Source: Flaviramulus basaltis (GTDB lineage: Bacteria > Bacteroidota > Bacteroidia > Flavobacteriales > Flavobacteriaceae). From it: a stretch of DNA of 64,000 nt. Under the pieces are notes generated by a model, which had not been told where the DNA came from, ran no database searches, and was given only the letters and a program-made list of their open reading frames with translations. Shown piece by piece: positions 1 through 8,605 of the stretch. The translations under genes were made by a program, and so were the position numbers. The number at the start of each line of letters is the position of its first letter. Positions within the stretch are counted from its first letter, which is position 1. The DNA lies in NCBI RefSeq assembly GCF_900114265.1, contig NZ_FPKV01000001.1, positions 62,001 through 126,000 on the forward strand. The letters are read 5' to 3'.

Positions 1-1456
1 TTGTTTTGCCTTCTGCTTCGTACTTATTAACTAAGCTAAAAATAGCTTCTAATGCAGAATGGTCACTTACACGAGATTCTACAAAATCTATTTCAACATT
101 TTCTGGATCATTTTTCACATCAAACTTATCGTTGAAAGCTATAATTGAACCGAAAAATAATGGTCCCCAAATTTCGTATACTTTAGTGCCATCTTCTCGC
201 ATGCGCTTGCGTGCACGAATACGTTTTGCGTTTTCCCAAGAAAACACCAAAGCACTAATAATTACACCTGCAATTACAGCTATTGCTAAATCGAAAATAA
301 CGGTTAATGCAGAGACTGCTATTAAAACAATAACATCACTTAATGGGATTTTATTTAAAATTCTGAAACTACTCCAAGCAAACGTACCAATAACCACCAT
401 AAACATAACGCCTACTAATGCAGCTATTGGAACTTGCTCAATAAGTCCGGAAGCAAATAATATGAAGATTAATAACATTACTGCAGCAACAATACCTGAT
501 AATCTTCCGCGTCCTCCTCCTTTAATATTAATTAATGATTGACCAATCATGGCACAACCACCCATACCTCCAAAAAATCCAGTTATTATATTAGCACCAC
601 CTTGTGCCATACATTCTCTATTAGTATCTCCTCTGGTTTCGGTTAATTCATCAACTAAATTTAATGTCATTAACGATTCTATTAAACCTATGGCAGCAAG
701 AATTAATGCATATGGCCCAATAAATACCAATGTTTGCATATTAAATGGTACTTTACTAAAAATATCTGTTTGAAATTGTGGCAAACCTCCTTTTAAACCT
801 TCACCACCTCCATCGCGAATAAAACTTCCAACGGTTGCAACATCTAAATTTCCAAAAATAACAATAGCTGAAACTACTAAAATAGCTACTAAAGCTTCAG
901 GTAATTTTTTAGTAAGTTTAGGTAACCCAAACATAATAGCCATGGTTAACAAAACTAAACCTAACATGATATATAGTTGTGAGCCTGTAAAAAAATCACC
1001 ATTAGCATCTTTAAACATGCCTAATTGTGATAAGAAAATCACTATAGCTAAACCATTTACAAAACCCATCATAACAGGATGAGGAATAAGTCTTACAAAC
1101 TTACCAAGTTTTAAAACACCTGCTAGCATTTGTATAATACCCATTAAAATAACGGTTGCAAACAAATAATATAAACCTAATTGCTCACCTTCTATCCCCA
1201 TAGCATTTCCTTCGGCAACAAGACTTACCATAACTACTGCTAAAGCACCGGTTGCACCACTTATCATACCTGGGCGACCACCAAAAATTGAGGTTATTAA
1301 ACCAATCATGAATGCCGCATATAAACCCACTAAAGGATCTACACCAGCAACAAAAGCAAATGCAACAGCTTCTGGAACTAAAGCTAAAGCTACAGTAATT
1401 CCACTTAAAATATCGTTTTTAGCATTGGCTGCACGCTTTCTAATAAATTCAGTCAT
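1..1456 (-). CDS. SulP family anion transporter (partial, C-terminus off the left edge)
   Basis: About 485 codons of a multi-pass inner-membrane SulP/SLC26 transporter read leftward from ATG at 1456 and stay open to the window edge. The N-terminus is short (MTEFIRKRAANAKNDILSG) and leads into the family signature region with VPEAVAFAFVAGVDPLVGLY near residues 29-48. Many hydrophobic helices follow, including glycine-rich PGMISGATGAL. After the last helix (residues about 405-425) the chain enters a cytoplasmic STAS domain (VYEIWGPLFFGS onward), which is cut off. The family moves sulfate, bicarbonate, dicarboxylates or other anions; the substrate cannot be told here. No carbonic anhydrase gene is beside it. 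A good promoter lies just upstream. Confident as to family, unknown as to ion. Confidence 0.93.
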   Translation of the reverse strand, partial: MTEFIRKRAANAKNDILSGITVALALVPEAVAFAFVAGVDPLVGLYAAFMIGLITSIFGGRPGMISGATGALAVVMVSLVAEGNAMGIEGEQLGLYYLFATVILMGIIQMLAGVLKLGKFVRLIPHPVMMGFVNGLAIVIFLSQLGMFKDANGDFFTGSQLYIMLGLVLLTMAIMFGLPKLTKKLPEALVAILVVSAIVIFGNLDVATVGSFIRDGGGEGLKGGLPQFQTDIFSKVPFNMQTLVFIGPYALILAAIGLIESLMTLNLVDELTETRGDTNRECMAQGGANIITGFFGGMGGCAMIGQSLINIKGGGRGRLSGIVAAVMLLIFILFASGLIEQVPIAALVGVMFMVVIGTFAWSSFRILNKIPLSDVIVLIAVSALTVIFDLAIAVIAGVIISALVFSWENAKRIRARKRMREDGTKVYEIWGPLFFGSIIAFNDKFDVKNDPENVEIDFVESRVSDHSALEAIFSLVNKYEAEGKT

Positions 1457-1475
1457 GATAATTTGTTTGAAAATG

Positions 1476-1505
1476 CAAATTTACGTTTAATATACTGCCT
1501 TGCAA
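1476..1505 (-). promoter_or_regulatory. Flavobacterial promoter for the SulP gene
   Basis: On the minus strand TTG (1505-1503) is followed after exactly 19 bases by TAAATTTG (1483-1476). This matches the Bacteroidota housekeeping sigma consensus TTG-N19/20-TAnnTTTG. The predicted transcript would start about 6 bases further on and reach the ATG at 1456 with a leader of roughly 15 bases. Confidence 0.75.
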
Positions 1506-1553
1506 GTGAAGTATTATAATTTGCTTTATATGGAAACTATAACGTTTGAAAAT

Positions 1554-1928
1554 TTATACATTAACCATTTTATTTAACCATACTAGAGCGTCTTCTCTTG
1601 CTCTAAAAAATCTTACATTCCAATTATTATCTTTATTTAAGCTTAATAAAGTTTCTGTAGACATTATTCCTGCATTTGATTCTACAAGCACACCCATTGC
1701 ATTAATTTTTTTAAAATTAACAATGCTTTTTTGGGCTTCATAAGTATAACTGTATGAATTAGTTTTATTTATCAAAAGAGAAAAAGGAGCGTCAAGATTT
1801 GTTAAAAGAAAGTCATGATATTCATCTACCATTACTTCATCCATTACAACACCATCATCTACAATAACTTCTGCTAAATCATTTTTTAAAATGGTAATAG
1901 TACCAAAAGATAGTTTATAACTTTTCAT
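1554..1928 (-). CDS. Small SpoIIAA-like (STAS-type) hypothetical protein
   Basis: A 124-residue soluble protein with no signal peptide or membrane helix. I do not recognise a named gene. The pattern, a short N-terminal beta region, an acidic stretch (VDDGVVMDEVMVDEYHDF), a central hydrophobic strand (INAMGVLVESNAG) and a C-terminal FRAREDALVWL, resembles the SpoIIAA-like/STAS fold, in which a similar 'R.. ..A..WL' helix closes the domain. It sits next to the SulP gene, which itself ends in a STAS domain, but it has its own start and lies 97 bases beyond that gene's start, so a functional link is only a guess. Real gene by length, coding character and absence of competing frames. Confidence 0.75.
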   Translation of the reverse strand: MKSYKLSFGTITILKNDLAEVIVDDGVVMDEVMVDEYHDFLLTNLDAPFSLLINKTNSYSYTYEAQKSIVNFKKINAMGVLVESNAGIMSTETLLSLNKDNNWNVRFFRAREDALVWLNKMVNV

Positions 1929-2096
1929 GTAAAATTTAATTGTGAGAGAAAGATTAAATTACAAACAACTTCAAAGTAATTAATTTGAAAATAGCAATTG
2001 TTAACTCAAATCGAAAGTAATAATTTTATTTAATTTGAAAAGCAATAAATCAATTTTTCTTAAGAAATTGTAAGCTTAACAAACAATTCATTTTTC

Positions 2097-3836
2097 ATGA
2101 AAAAAATACTTCTAGTTTTAGTTTTTGTAACAGCCTGTAACACTTCTAATAAGAAACCCGTTTATGATTTTGAAACTCATTTTGAAAAAACCAAAGGTTT
2201 AGAAACGGCTACTTACCAACAAACTATTAAGTTTTATAATAATTTAGCTGAAGCGTACCCAGAAATATCCATTGATAGTGTTGGTGAAACAGATTCTGGC
2301 AAGCCATTGCATATAATTACTTTGAATATAGATAAAGTATTTAGTTTCTCAGAAATTCATAAAACTGAAAAGAGAATTTTGCTGATTAATAACGGTATTC
2401 ACCCAGGTGAATCTGATGGTATTGATGCCACCATGATGCTTTTTAAAGATATTGTTCAAGGCAAAATTGAAGCTCCTAAAAACACTATTTTAGTAACTAT
2501 TCCTATTTACAATATTGGTGGAAGTTTAAACAGAAATTCTACAACACGTACCAACCAAAACGGGCCTAAAGCATATGGTTTTAGAGGAAATGCTAGAAAT
2601 TATGATTTAAACCGCGATTTTATAAAATGTGACACTAAAAACGCTAAAACATTTGCTAAGATTTTTCATTTGGTAAAACCCGATGTTTTTATTGACAATC
2701 ATGTTAGCAATGGCGCCGACTACCAATATGCTCTCACCCATTTATTTACGCAACACAATAAACTTGGTGGTAGTTTAGGGAATTATATGCATACTAAAAT
2801 GATGCCTAAACTTGAAGAAAAACTAGCTATAAAGCATTGGGATATTACACCTTATGTGAATGTTTTTAACGAAGTGCCAGAAAATGGGTTTTCACAATTT
2901 ATGGATTACCCTCGTTATTCTACAGGTTACACAACGCTGTTCAATACCCTCGGCATGATGGTAGAAACACATATGTTAAAACCATACAAACAACGTGTAG
3001 AAGGAACTTACGAACTCATGAAGAGTATGATTGAAATTGTTGAAGAAGATGGAGAAGCCCTTTCTAAATTAAAAAAGAATGCTTTATTAGAAATTCAAAA
3101 TCAAAAAAAATATGTTTTAGATTGGGAAATTGATACAACAAAAACATCAATCTTAAATTTTAAAGGATTTGAAGGTGAAACCATAAAAAGTGATATTACT
3201 GGTTTTAATAGATTAAAATACGACAGAACAAAACCATTTACAAAACAGGTTACTTATCAAAATTATTTTAAACCAACTATTGAAGTAGAAATTCCAAAGG
3301 GTTATATTATACCTCAAGGTTGGTACAATATCATAGATTTATTAAAATTGAATAACGCTGAAATGACTACTATTAAAAAAGATACAATAATTACTGTTGA
3401 AGCTTATAAAATAGCTGATTATGAAACTAGACAAATGCCATATGAAGGACATTACCAGCACTATAACACAAATGTTGAAAAAGCAGAAAAAAGTATTCAA
3501 TTTTTAAAAGGTGACTATATCATATATACAAATCAACATGCATTTAGATATTTAATAGAAACCTTAGAACCTCAAGCTCCAGATTCATTTTTTAATTGGA
3601 ATTTTTTCGACACCATACTTCAGCAAAAAGAAGGTTTTTCCCCTTACGTTTGGGAAGATAAAGCGTTAGAAATACTTGCGGAAAATCCAAAACTGCAAAT
3701 CGCGTTTAACACCAAGAAATCTTATGAAAAAGATTTTGCAAACAATTGGTATGAGCAACTAGATTGGATTCACAAGCAAAGCGAATATTATGAAAAAGCA
3801 CATATGCAATATCCTGTTTTTAGAATCAGTAACTAA
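2097..3836 (+). CDS. M14 family zinc carboxypeptidase, lipoprotein
   Basis: A 579-residue exported metallocarboxypeptidase. The N-terminus is a lipoprotein signal (MKKILLVLVFVTAC, Cys14) without acidic residues just after the cysteine, so the surface-export signal of flavobacterial lipoproteins is not evident. Catalytic residues of the M14 family are in order: HPGESDG gives zinc ligands His102 and Glu105, DLNRDF gives the substrate-binding Asn172/Arg173, IDNHVSNG gives the third zinc ligand His202, and Glu290 in VETHMLKPY is the general base. The roughly 250 residues after the catalytic domain are a family-specific extension of unknown role. It probably trims peptides in the periplasm. It stands alone between the SpoIIAA-like gene and the SPFH pair. 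Confidence 0.92.
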   Translation: MKKILLVLVFVTACNTSNKKPVYDFETHFEKTKGLETATYQQTIKFYNNLAEAYPEISIDSVGETDSGKPLHIITLNIDKVFSFSEIHKTEKRILLINNGIHPGESDGIDATMMLFKDIVQGKIEAPKNTILVTIPIYNIGGSLNRNSTTRTNQNGPKAYGFRGNARNYDLNRDFIKCDTKNAKTFAKIFHLVKPDVFIDNHVSNGADYQYALTHLFTQHNKLGGSLGNYMHTKMMPKLEEKLAIKHWDITPYVNVFNEVPENGFSQFMDYPRYSTGYTTLFNTLGMMVETHMLKPYKQRVEGTYELMKSMIEIVEEDGEALSKLKKNALLEIQNQKKYVLDWEIDTTKTSILNFKGFEGETIKSDITGFNRLKYDRTKPFTKQVTYQNYFKPTIEVEIPKGYIIPQGWYNIIDLLKLNNAEMTTIKKDTIITVEAYKIADYETRQMPYEGHYQHYNTNVEKAEKSIQFLKGDYIIYTNQHAFRYLIETLEPQAPDSFFNWNFFDTILQQKEGFSPYVWEDKALEILAENPKLQIAFNTKKSYEKDFANNWYEQLDWIHKQSEYYEKAHMQYPVFRISN

Positions 3837-3845
3837 ATTCTAGCG

Positions 3846-3876
3846 TTGACTTTGTCAGAAAAAAATGATAACTTCG
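3846..3876 (+). promoter_or_regulatory. Possible promoter for the SPFH / NAD-kinase-like pair
   Basis: TTG at 3846-3848 and TAACTTCG at 3869-3876 are separated by 20 bases. This is one base off the TAnnTTTG consensus at the -7 element. It lies 10 bases after the carboxypeptidase stop and about 90 bases before the SPFH start, giving the pair its own transcription start if functional. Confidence 0.4.
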
Positions 3877-3969
3877 TTTAACTATCAACTTAGATAATTT
3901 AAAAAAAACTTATCATAAAAATTTATATGTCTTAGTGCTAACTCAATAAAATTTAAATACTGAAATAAT

Positions 3970-4992
3970 ATGTTTGGAATTAAACACATAAAATTTGACT
4001 CAATGACTTATGTTCTTCATTTTAAAAATGGGAATATTAAGAGAGAAGGAAGAGGTCTTTCTTTTTTCTACTTTGCCCCGAACAGTTCTATAGTTGCAAT
4101 TCCAATGGGAAGTAATGACTTACCTTTTGTATTCAATGAATCTACCAATGATTATCAAACTGTAACTATTCAAGGACAAATAAGCTACAAAATTAATAAT
4201 CCTAAAACCTTAGCTGATGTGCTGGATTTTACGGTTCAGGATAACGGACAATATAAGAAAAATGACATTGAGAAATTAAATCAAAGAATTATTAATGAAG
4301 CTCAAACAGCCACTTCCGCATACATACATGGAATAAAACTGAAAGAAGCTATTCGTTCAGCTAAATTTATAGAAGAAAACATAACAAAAGGGCTTAAATC
4401 TTCACAAGCAATTGGAATGCTGGGTATAGAAATCCTTGGCGCTAATATTCTTGCAATTCAAGCAACACCAGAAATGACCAGGGCATTGGAAACAGAAACC
4501 CGTGAAAAATTACAACAAGAAGCCGACCAAGCAATATATGAAAGACGAAATTTTGCGGTTGAACAAGAACGAATAATTAAAGAATCAGAACTTAATACAG
4601 AAATTGCTGTTGAAGAAAAGCAAAAGCAAATTGCTGAAAAGAAAATGGAGTCGAATGTTCAAAATTCTGATAATCAAAGAAAATTGAGAGAAATGAAATT
4701 GGAAGCAGATATTTCAGTTGAAAATCAGCGAAAAGCTTTAATTGAGCAAAAAACCGAAAATGATAAAAAAGAAGCAGAAACTAAAGGTTACGTTTTAGAA
4801 ACAACTCTAAAACCTTATCGTGAAATGGATTGGAAAACAATAACAGCTTTAAATAACAACTCAGACCCACGATTTAATATTTCACTTGCCTTTAGAGAAT
4901 TGGCTGATAATGCTGAAAAAATAGGAAATCTAAACATAAGCCCTGACCTATTAGATTCAATTCTTAACGAAAAAAGAGAAACTATAAAATGA
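3970..4992 (+). CDS. SPFH / band 7 domain protein
   Basis: A 340-residue protein. Residues 1-180 look like an SPFH (stomatin/prohibitin/flotillin/HflK) domain: TIQGQISYKINNP at 67-78, then the helical NQRIINEAQ region and LGIEILGANILAIQATPEM at 151-169. Residues 175-275 are a long charged coiled coil (EKLQQEADQAIYERRNFAVEQ onward), and a short C-terminal domain follows. Unlike most stomatins there is no N-terminal membrane hairpin, so it is probably cytoplasmic or peripherally attached and likely assembles into rings. Its last four bases (ATGA) overlap the start of the NAD-kinase-like gene, implying translational coupling and a shared complex or pathway. Family call is firm; function unknown. 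Confidence 0.88.
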   Translation: MFGIKHIKFDSMTYVLHFKNGNIKREGRGLSFFYFAPNSSIVAIPMGSNDLPFVFNESTNDYQTVTIQGQISYKINNPKTLADVLDFTVQDNGQYKKNDIEKLNQRIINEAQTATSAYIHGIKLKEAIRSAKFIEENITKGLKSSQAIGMLGIEILGANILAIQATPEMTRALETETREKLQQEADQAIYERRNFAVEQERIIKESELNTEIAVEEKQKQIAEKKMESNVQNSDNQRKLREMKLEADISVENQRKALIEQKTENDKKEAETKGYVLETTLKPYREMDWKTITALNNNSDPRFNISLAFRELADNAEKIGNLNISPDLLDSILNEKRETIK

Positions 4993-5915
4993 GTTTCGAG
5001 TATGCAATAATAGTAAAGAGCAAAACTCGTCTTGAAACACTTATTGAAAGATTTAATACTAAGGCACAAGCCAAATTTTACATTGAAAGACTTGGTGGTA
5101 ATTTTGAAGAATACCAAATCGAAGATGAGATATTTAAAAACTCATTAAATTCTTTGCAAACACAGCTTTCTAAAATAATAAAAAACAAGACAATAGATAG
5201 GCAATATGTTTCTTCTTATATTTTTTCTGAGAAAAACATAATTGTTGTTATTGGACAGGATGGCCTAGTGGCGAACACTGCCAAATATTCAAATAATTTG
5301 CCAATTATTGCCGTAAACCCTGACACAAAAAGGTATGACGGAATATTATTACCTTTTAATACAAGTAATTTTATTCAAGGAGTTGAAAATGTAATAACGG
5401 AAAATTATAATTCTAAAATTTTAAAGTTTGCAGAAGCAAAATTAAATAATGGTCAAAGATTACTTGCTTTTAACGACTTATTCATAGGCGCTTCCTCTCA
5501 CGTTTCTGCACGATATAAAATAACATTTAAAGATAAAACAGAACAACATTCCTCCAGTGGAATTATCATTTCAACGCCTGCCGGCTCAACAGGTTGGCTT
5601 AGTTCTATATTTAATATGGCCTATGGTGTAACAAGTATGTTTGAAAAAAACCTCACCCCTAAACAACCCAAATTAAAAGAAAATGATTTGCTTTTTGCTG
5701 TTAGAGAGCCATTCAAAAGTATTAAAACACAAACTAAATTGACTGCGGGTATTATTAGGAATAATTCGTTAAAAATAGAATCTTATATGCCAAACAATGG
5801 GATAATCTTTAGTGATGGTATTGAAAAAGATTTTTTACAATTCAATAGTGGATCGATAGCAACAATAGGAATAGCAAAAGAAACAGTAAATATAGTAATT
5901 AATAATGCTGTATAA
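4989..5915 (+). CDS. Divergent NAD-kinase-fold protein coupled to SPFH protein
   Basis: A 308-residue protein of the NAD kinase/diacylglycerol kinase fold. The nucleotide loop reads VVIGQDGLVANT (residues 86-97), where NAD kinases have GGDGT; the second Gly is Gln, but Asp91 is kept. FNDLFIGASSH (161-171) corresponds to the NAD-kinase NE/D segment. GIIISTPAGSTGW (191-203) is the hallmark of the C-terminal NAD-kinase domain. Residues 1-75 are an N-terminal extension beginning MSFEYAIIVKSKTRLETLIE. The start overlaps the SPFH stop codon by ATGA. It is unlikely to be the organism's main NAD kinase because of the altered loop and the coupling. It could phosphorylate NAD, another nucleotide or a lipid-like substrate, or merely bind one. 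Confidence 0.85.
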   Translation: MSFEYAIIVKSKTRLETLIERFNTKAQAKFYIERLGGNFEEYQIEDEIFKNSLNSLQTQLSKIIKNKTIDRQYVSSYIFSEKNIIVVIGQDGLVANTAKYSNNLPIIAVNPDTKRYDGILLPFNTSNFIQGVENVITENYNSKILKFAEAKLNNGQRLLAFNDLFIGASSHVSARYKITFKDKTEQHSSSGIIISTPAGSTGWLSSIFNMAYGVTSMFEKNLTPKQPKLKENDLLFAVREPFKSIKTQTKLTAGIIRNNSLKIESYMPNNGIIFSDGIEKDFLQFNSGSIATIGIAKETVNIVINNAV

Positions 5916-5969
5916 ATAATATTCCCTAAAGCTAATACTACTCAAAACTAAACCGTTAAAAAACATTGG

Positions 5970-7049
5970 TTAATCCATATCAAACCTTACTCCAATAGAA
6001 ATATTGTTTTGCTTTATAGTTTGATCTTTAAAAATAGGTGACAAATCGTATTTAACATAGAGAGCAACTTCGTCAATAGCTATGTAACCGCTTAAACCAT
6101 ATACTAAATTAGTAGCATTAAAACCTCTTTTTTGTTTGTCTTTTATACGTTCACCATCCAACTCATATTTAAGTTTTTGACGCGTACCTATATTAAATCC
6201 TGCATAACCACCAATACCAATTTTAAATTTATTATCGGTTGAATATCTGAAGTAAGTGTCTTTATCAATTCGTTTAGATGGTCCAAATTCAAAATGCACA
6301 GGAAACACCAAATTAGTTATAGATAGTTTTGATTTTTTAAGTTCTTCTGGGAATTCTTGCAAAACGGTTTCGTTACCTTGTTGAACAAAATACTTATTAT
6401 CATTTGGCTTAAGTCCATTAATCTGAAATGAATAACCGTATTTTAAACGTAAAAAATTAGATTCTTTAAACACACGTGTTTTCCAAGCCCAACCTATTTC
6501 AAAAAAACGTGAGCCTCCAAATTTATAAGGTGAATCATCTAGATTTTCACCTTCAATAATAGCATTATTTAAACCAAATGCTAAGACAAAATCGCTTGAG
6601 GTACGTAAATCATATTTTCTTGGTTTGTTTTTATTTTTAATTTTTATTCCGGCGAAACTGCTTTCTTCACCACCAAAATTAAAACCAATTTTAGATAATT
6701 CGCCATCATCATCCGTATGGTAACCATCTTCGTTACGCTTTAATAAGTCAATTTTATTATTAACGATTGCTATTCTATTTTCAATATTTAAAGCACGCTT
6801 TTTAGCAACTTCTTTTTTAAGCTTTTCGGCTTCTACATTTGTAATTTCACCTTTCTCTAAACGTAAATTAATAGCTTCAACTTCTACTTTCAAAAACTCT
6901 CGTTCTTGAATTTTAATCTCGTCCTTAACTTTTTGTAATTCTTCAATTTTATATTGATTATTAGAATTTTGAATGGTGTCTTGTGCACTGATGAATTGCA
7001 CACTTAATGATAGCATAAGTAGTGCTAAAAATTTAGTAATTGTTTGCAT
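5970..7049 (-). CDS. Outer-membrane beta-barrel protein with coiled-coil N-terminus
   Basis: A 359-residue exported protein. It has a cleavable signal peptide (MQTITKFLALLMLSLSVQFISAQ), a strongly charged helical region at about residues 28-110 (KVKDEIKIQEREFLKVEVEA and following), and then a beta-rich domain of about 200 residues ending SIGVRFDMD, typical of small outer-membrane barrels of the PorT/OmpA-barrel type. I do not recognise a named family. It is the third gene of an operon behind an ECF sigma factor and an anti-sigma-like protein (50 bases after the latter). It may be the main output or the sensed component of that system. Confidence 0.8.
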   Translation of the reverse strand: MQTITKFLALLMLSLSVQFISAQDTIQNSNNQYKIEELQKVKDEIKIQEREFLKVEVEAINLRLEKGEITNVEAEKLKKEVAKKRALNIENRIAIVNNKIDLLKRNEDGYHTDDDGELSKIGFNFGGEESSFAGIKIKNKNKPRKYDLRTSSDFVLAFGLNNAIIEGENLDDSPYKFGGSRFFEIGWAWKTRVFKESNFLRLKYGYSFQINGLKPNDNKYFVQQGNETVLQEFPEELKKSKLSITNLVFPVHFEFGPSKRIDKDTYFRYSTDNKFKIGIGGYAGFNIGTRQKLKYELDGERIKDKQKRGFNATNLVYGLSGYIAIDEVALYVKYDLSPIFKDQTIKQNNISIGVRFDMD

Positions 7050-7099
7050 AACTGTTCGTTTTTTGCCTAGTAAATAGGCGTTGATTTAATTGATTGAAT

Positions 7100-7870
7100 T
7101 TAATCGTTACGTTGGGCAACTGCAGTTTTTACCGATTTGTAACTTAATCTTATAGCTTCAAAAACCTTGTTTCTAAAGGATTGATCTAACTCTGCTTCAA
7201 CGTCTTGAAGCAACAAATTAGCATCCACAACTCCAGAGGTTTCATTAACTAATCTATATAATTTTATTTCCTGTTGAGCTTGCTTTAATAACGCATCAAT
7301 ACTAGCATCTGTCACTTCTTTATTATTACTTTTTAATGCCTGGACTTGTGCAACAACATCTTGTATTTTTTGTTCTTCGAATGTTAAAGCTTTTATAGGA
7401 GTTTCTATTTCCTCTATTTTTAAATCATTTTCGTTTAAGCTTTCATTTTCTCTGGAAGCGGCTATTTTAGTATCATTTGCACTATTACTTTTCAATAACT
7501 TTTTAACTTCAGTTCCTTCAATGATTACCTTTTTATTAACAGCCTCTACTTCATCCTTAACGATTTTCAAACTTTCTTTTTCTGGGTTTTCAGAAGCTAT
7601 TTTAATTGTTTGATTTTGTTGAATAACCTTAGGTGTTTTAACAACTTTAATTTCTTCACTACTCTTTGTTTCAATATTCAAAAACTGCGAGACTACAAAC
7701 AATATCCCAACAATACTTGCAGCAAAACCTAGCCACCAATAAGGCTTGCTATTCTTTTTTTCTTGAGTATCTAAACGACTTGAAAGTTTTTCCCAAGCAT
7801 TTTCTGATGGCTGCAGCGTGCGTTTTTCAAGCTTGTCTTTTAATTTTTCTTCGTATTTAAGTGGTGCCAT
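7100..7870 (-). CDS. Anti-sigma-factor-like single-pass membrane protein
   Basis: A 256-residue protein with a cytoplasmic head (residues 1-42, including QPSENAWEKLSSRLD, common in Bacteroidota anti-sigma-like proteins), one transmembrane helix (about 44-62, YWWLGFAASIVGILFVVSQF) and a long charged periplasmic part rich in Lys, Glu and Asn. It overlaps the end of the ECF sigma gene by 14 bases, so the two are translationally coupled, the normal arrangement for a sigma and its antagonist. No zinc-binding HxxxCxxC anti-sigma motif is present, so the class is different from RsrA/ChrR types. Role inferred from context and topology. Confidence 0.78.
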   Translation of the reverse strand: MAPLKYEEKLKDKLEKRTLQPSENAWEKLSSRLDTQEKKNSKPYWWLGFAASIVGILFVVSQFLNIETKSSEEIKVVKTPKVIQQNQTIKIASENPEKESLKIVKDEVEAVNKKVIIEGTEVKKLLKSNSANDTKIAASRENESLNENDLKIEEIETPIKALTFEEQKIQDVVAQVQALKSNNKEVTDASIDALLKQAQQEIKLYRLVNETSGVVDANLLLQDVEAELDQSFRNKVFEAIRLSYKSVKTAVAQRND

Positions 7871-8435
7871 AGCTTGTTGTTTTATTTATTCTTTTAATTT
7901 TTTCTTGAAGCATTTTTCGCGCTTTAAATAATTGTGATTTGGATGTGCCTTCTGAAATATTAAGCATTTCAGCTATTTCATAATGCTTATACCCTTCAAT
8001 AGCATACATAACAAATACTATTTTATAACCTTCTGGAAGTGCGTCTATAAATTCTTGTATTTGTGCAACTTCAATATTCGTGTCTATATTATTAGTGTAA
8101 TTATCATGAATAAGCATGTCTTCAACTGGAAATTCCACTTTTTTTTGTTGTCTTAAAAATGAAATTGACTCTCTTACCATTATGCGACGTATCCAACCTT
8201 CAAAACTACCTTCGTTTCTAAAATTTTTTAAATTTGAAAACACTTTAAAAAATCCATTAAGCATCACATCTTCGGCATGTTGAATATCTTTTATATAATA
8301 TCTACAAACACTTAACATTTTTGGTACATGCATCTCATATAAAACATGTTGTGCTTCACGATTTTGTTTAATCGCTTTTTTTATAAGTGCAGATTCGTTT
8401 TTATGGAGTTGTATGACTTTCAAAAATGATTTCAT
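7857..8435 (-). CDS. ECF-type RNA polymerase sigma factor
   Basis: A 192-residue sigma-70 family factor of the extracytoplasmic-function class, containing only regions 2 and 4. Region 2 covers HAEDVMLNGFFKVFSNLKNF and the promoter-melting segment GSFEGWIRRIMVRESISFL. Region 4 is the helix-turn-helix HYEIAEMLNISEGTSKSQLF, preceded by ALPEGYKIVFVMYAIEGY. It heads an operon with the anti-sigma-like gene and the outer-membrane protein. A 170-base AT-rich upstream space holds no clear TTG/TAnnTTTG promoter, which would fit autoregulation from its own different promoter, though this is inference. Confidence 0.92.
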   Translation of the reverse strand: MKSFLKVIQLHKNESALIKKAIKQNREAQHVLYEMHVPKMLSVCRYYIKDIQHAEDVMLNGFFKVFSNLKNFRNEGSFEGWIRRIMVRESISFLRQQKKVEFPVEDMLIHDNYTNNIDTNIEVAQIQEFIDALPEGYKIVFVMYAIEGYKHYEIAEMLNISEGTSKSQLFKARKMLQEKIKRINKTTSYGTT

Positions 8436-8605
8436 TTTGCTTTCTATATATACAGACGCAAATTTTATACAAATGGTTGCCTAAGATTAATTAATATTCT
8501 AAAATAGTTATATTTAATGTATAAATATTTGAATATCAATTTTATATAGCCATCTATATTCTTCGAAAAAAAATAATTTTATGGTATTTAAATTTATAAG
8601 AAAAA

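Noticed and set aside
6-773. Plus-strand open frames of 178 and 74 codons
   Set aside because: They are antisense to the SulP gene, have no plausible domain content, and reflect the codon composition of the opposite strand.
4815-5117. Minus-strand open frame of 100 codons across the SPFH/NAD-kinase junction
   Set aside because: It covers the junction of two well-supported plus-strand genes and has no recognisable features.
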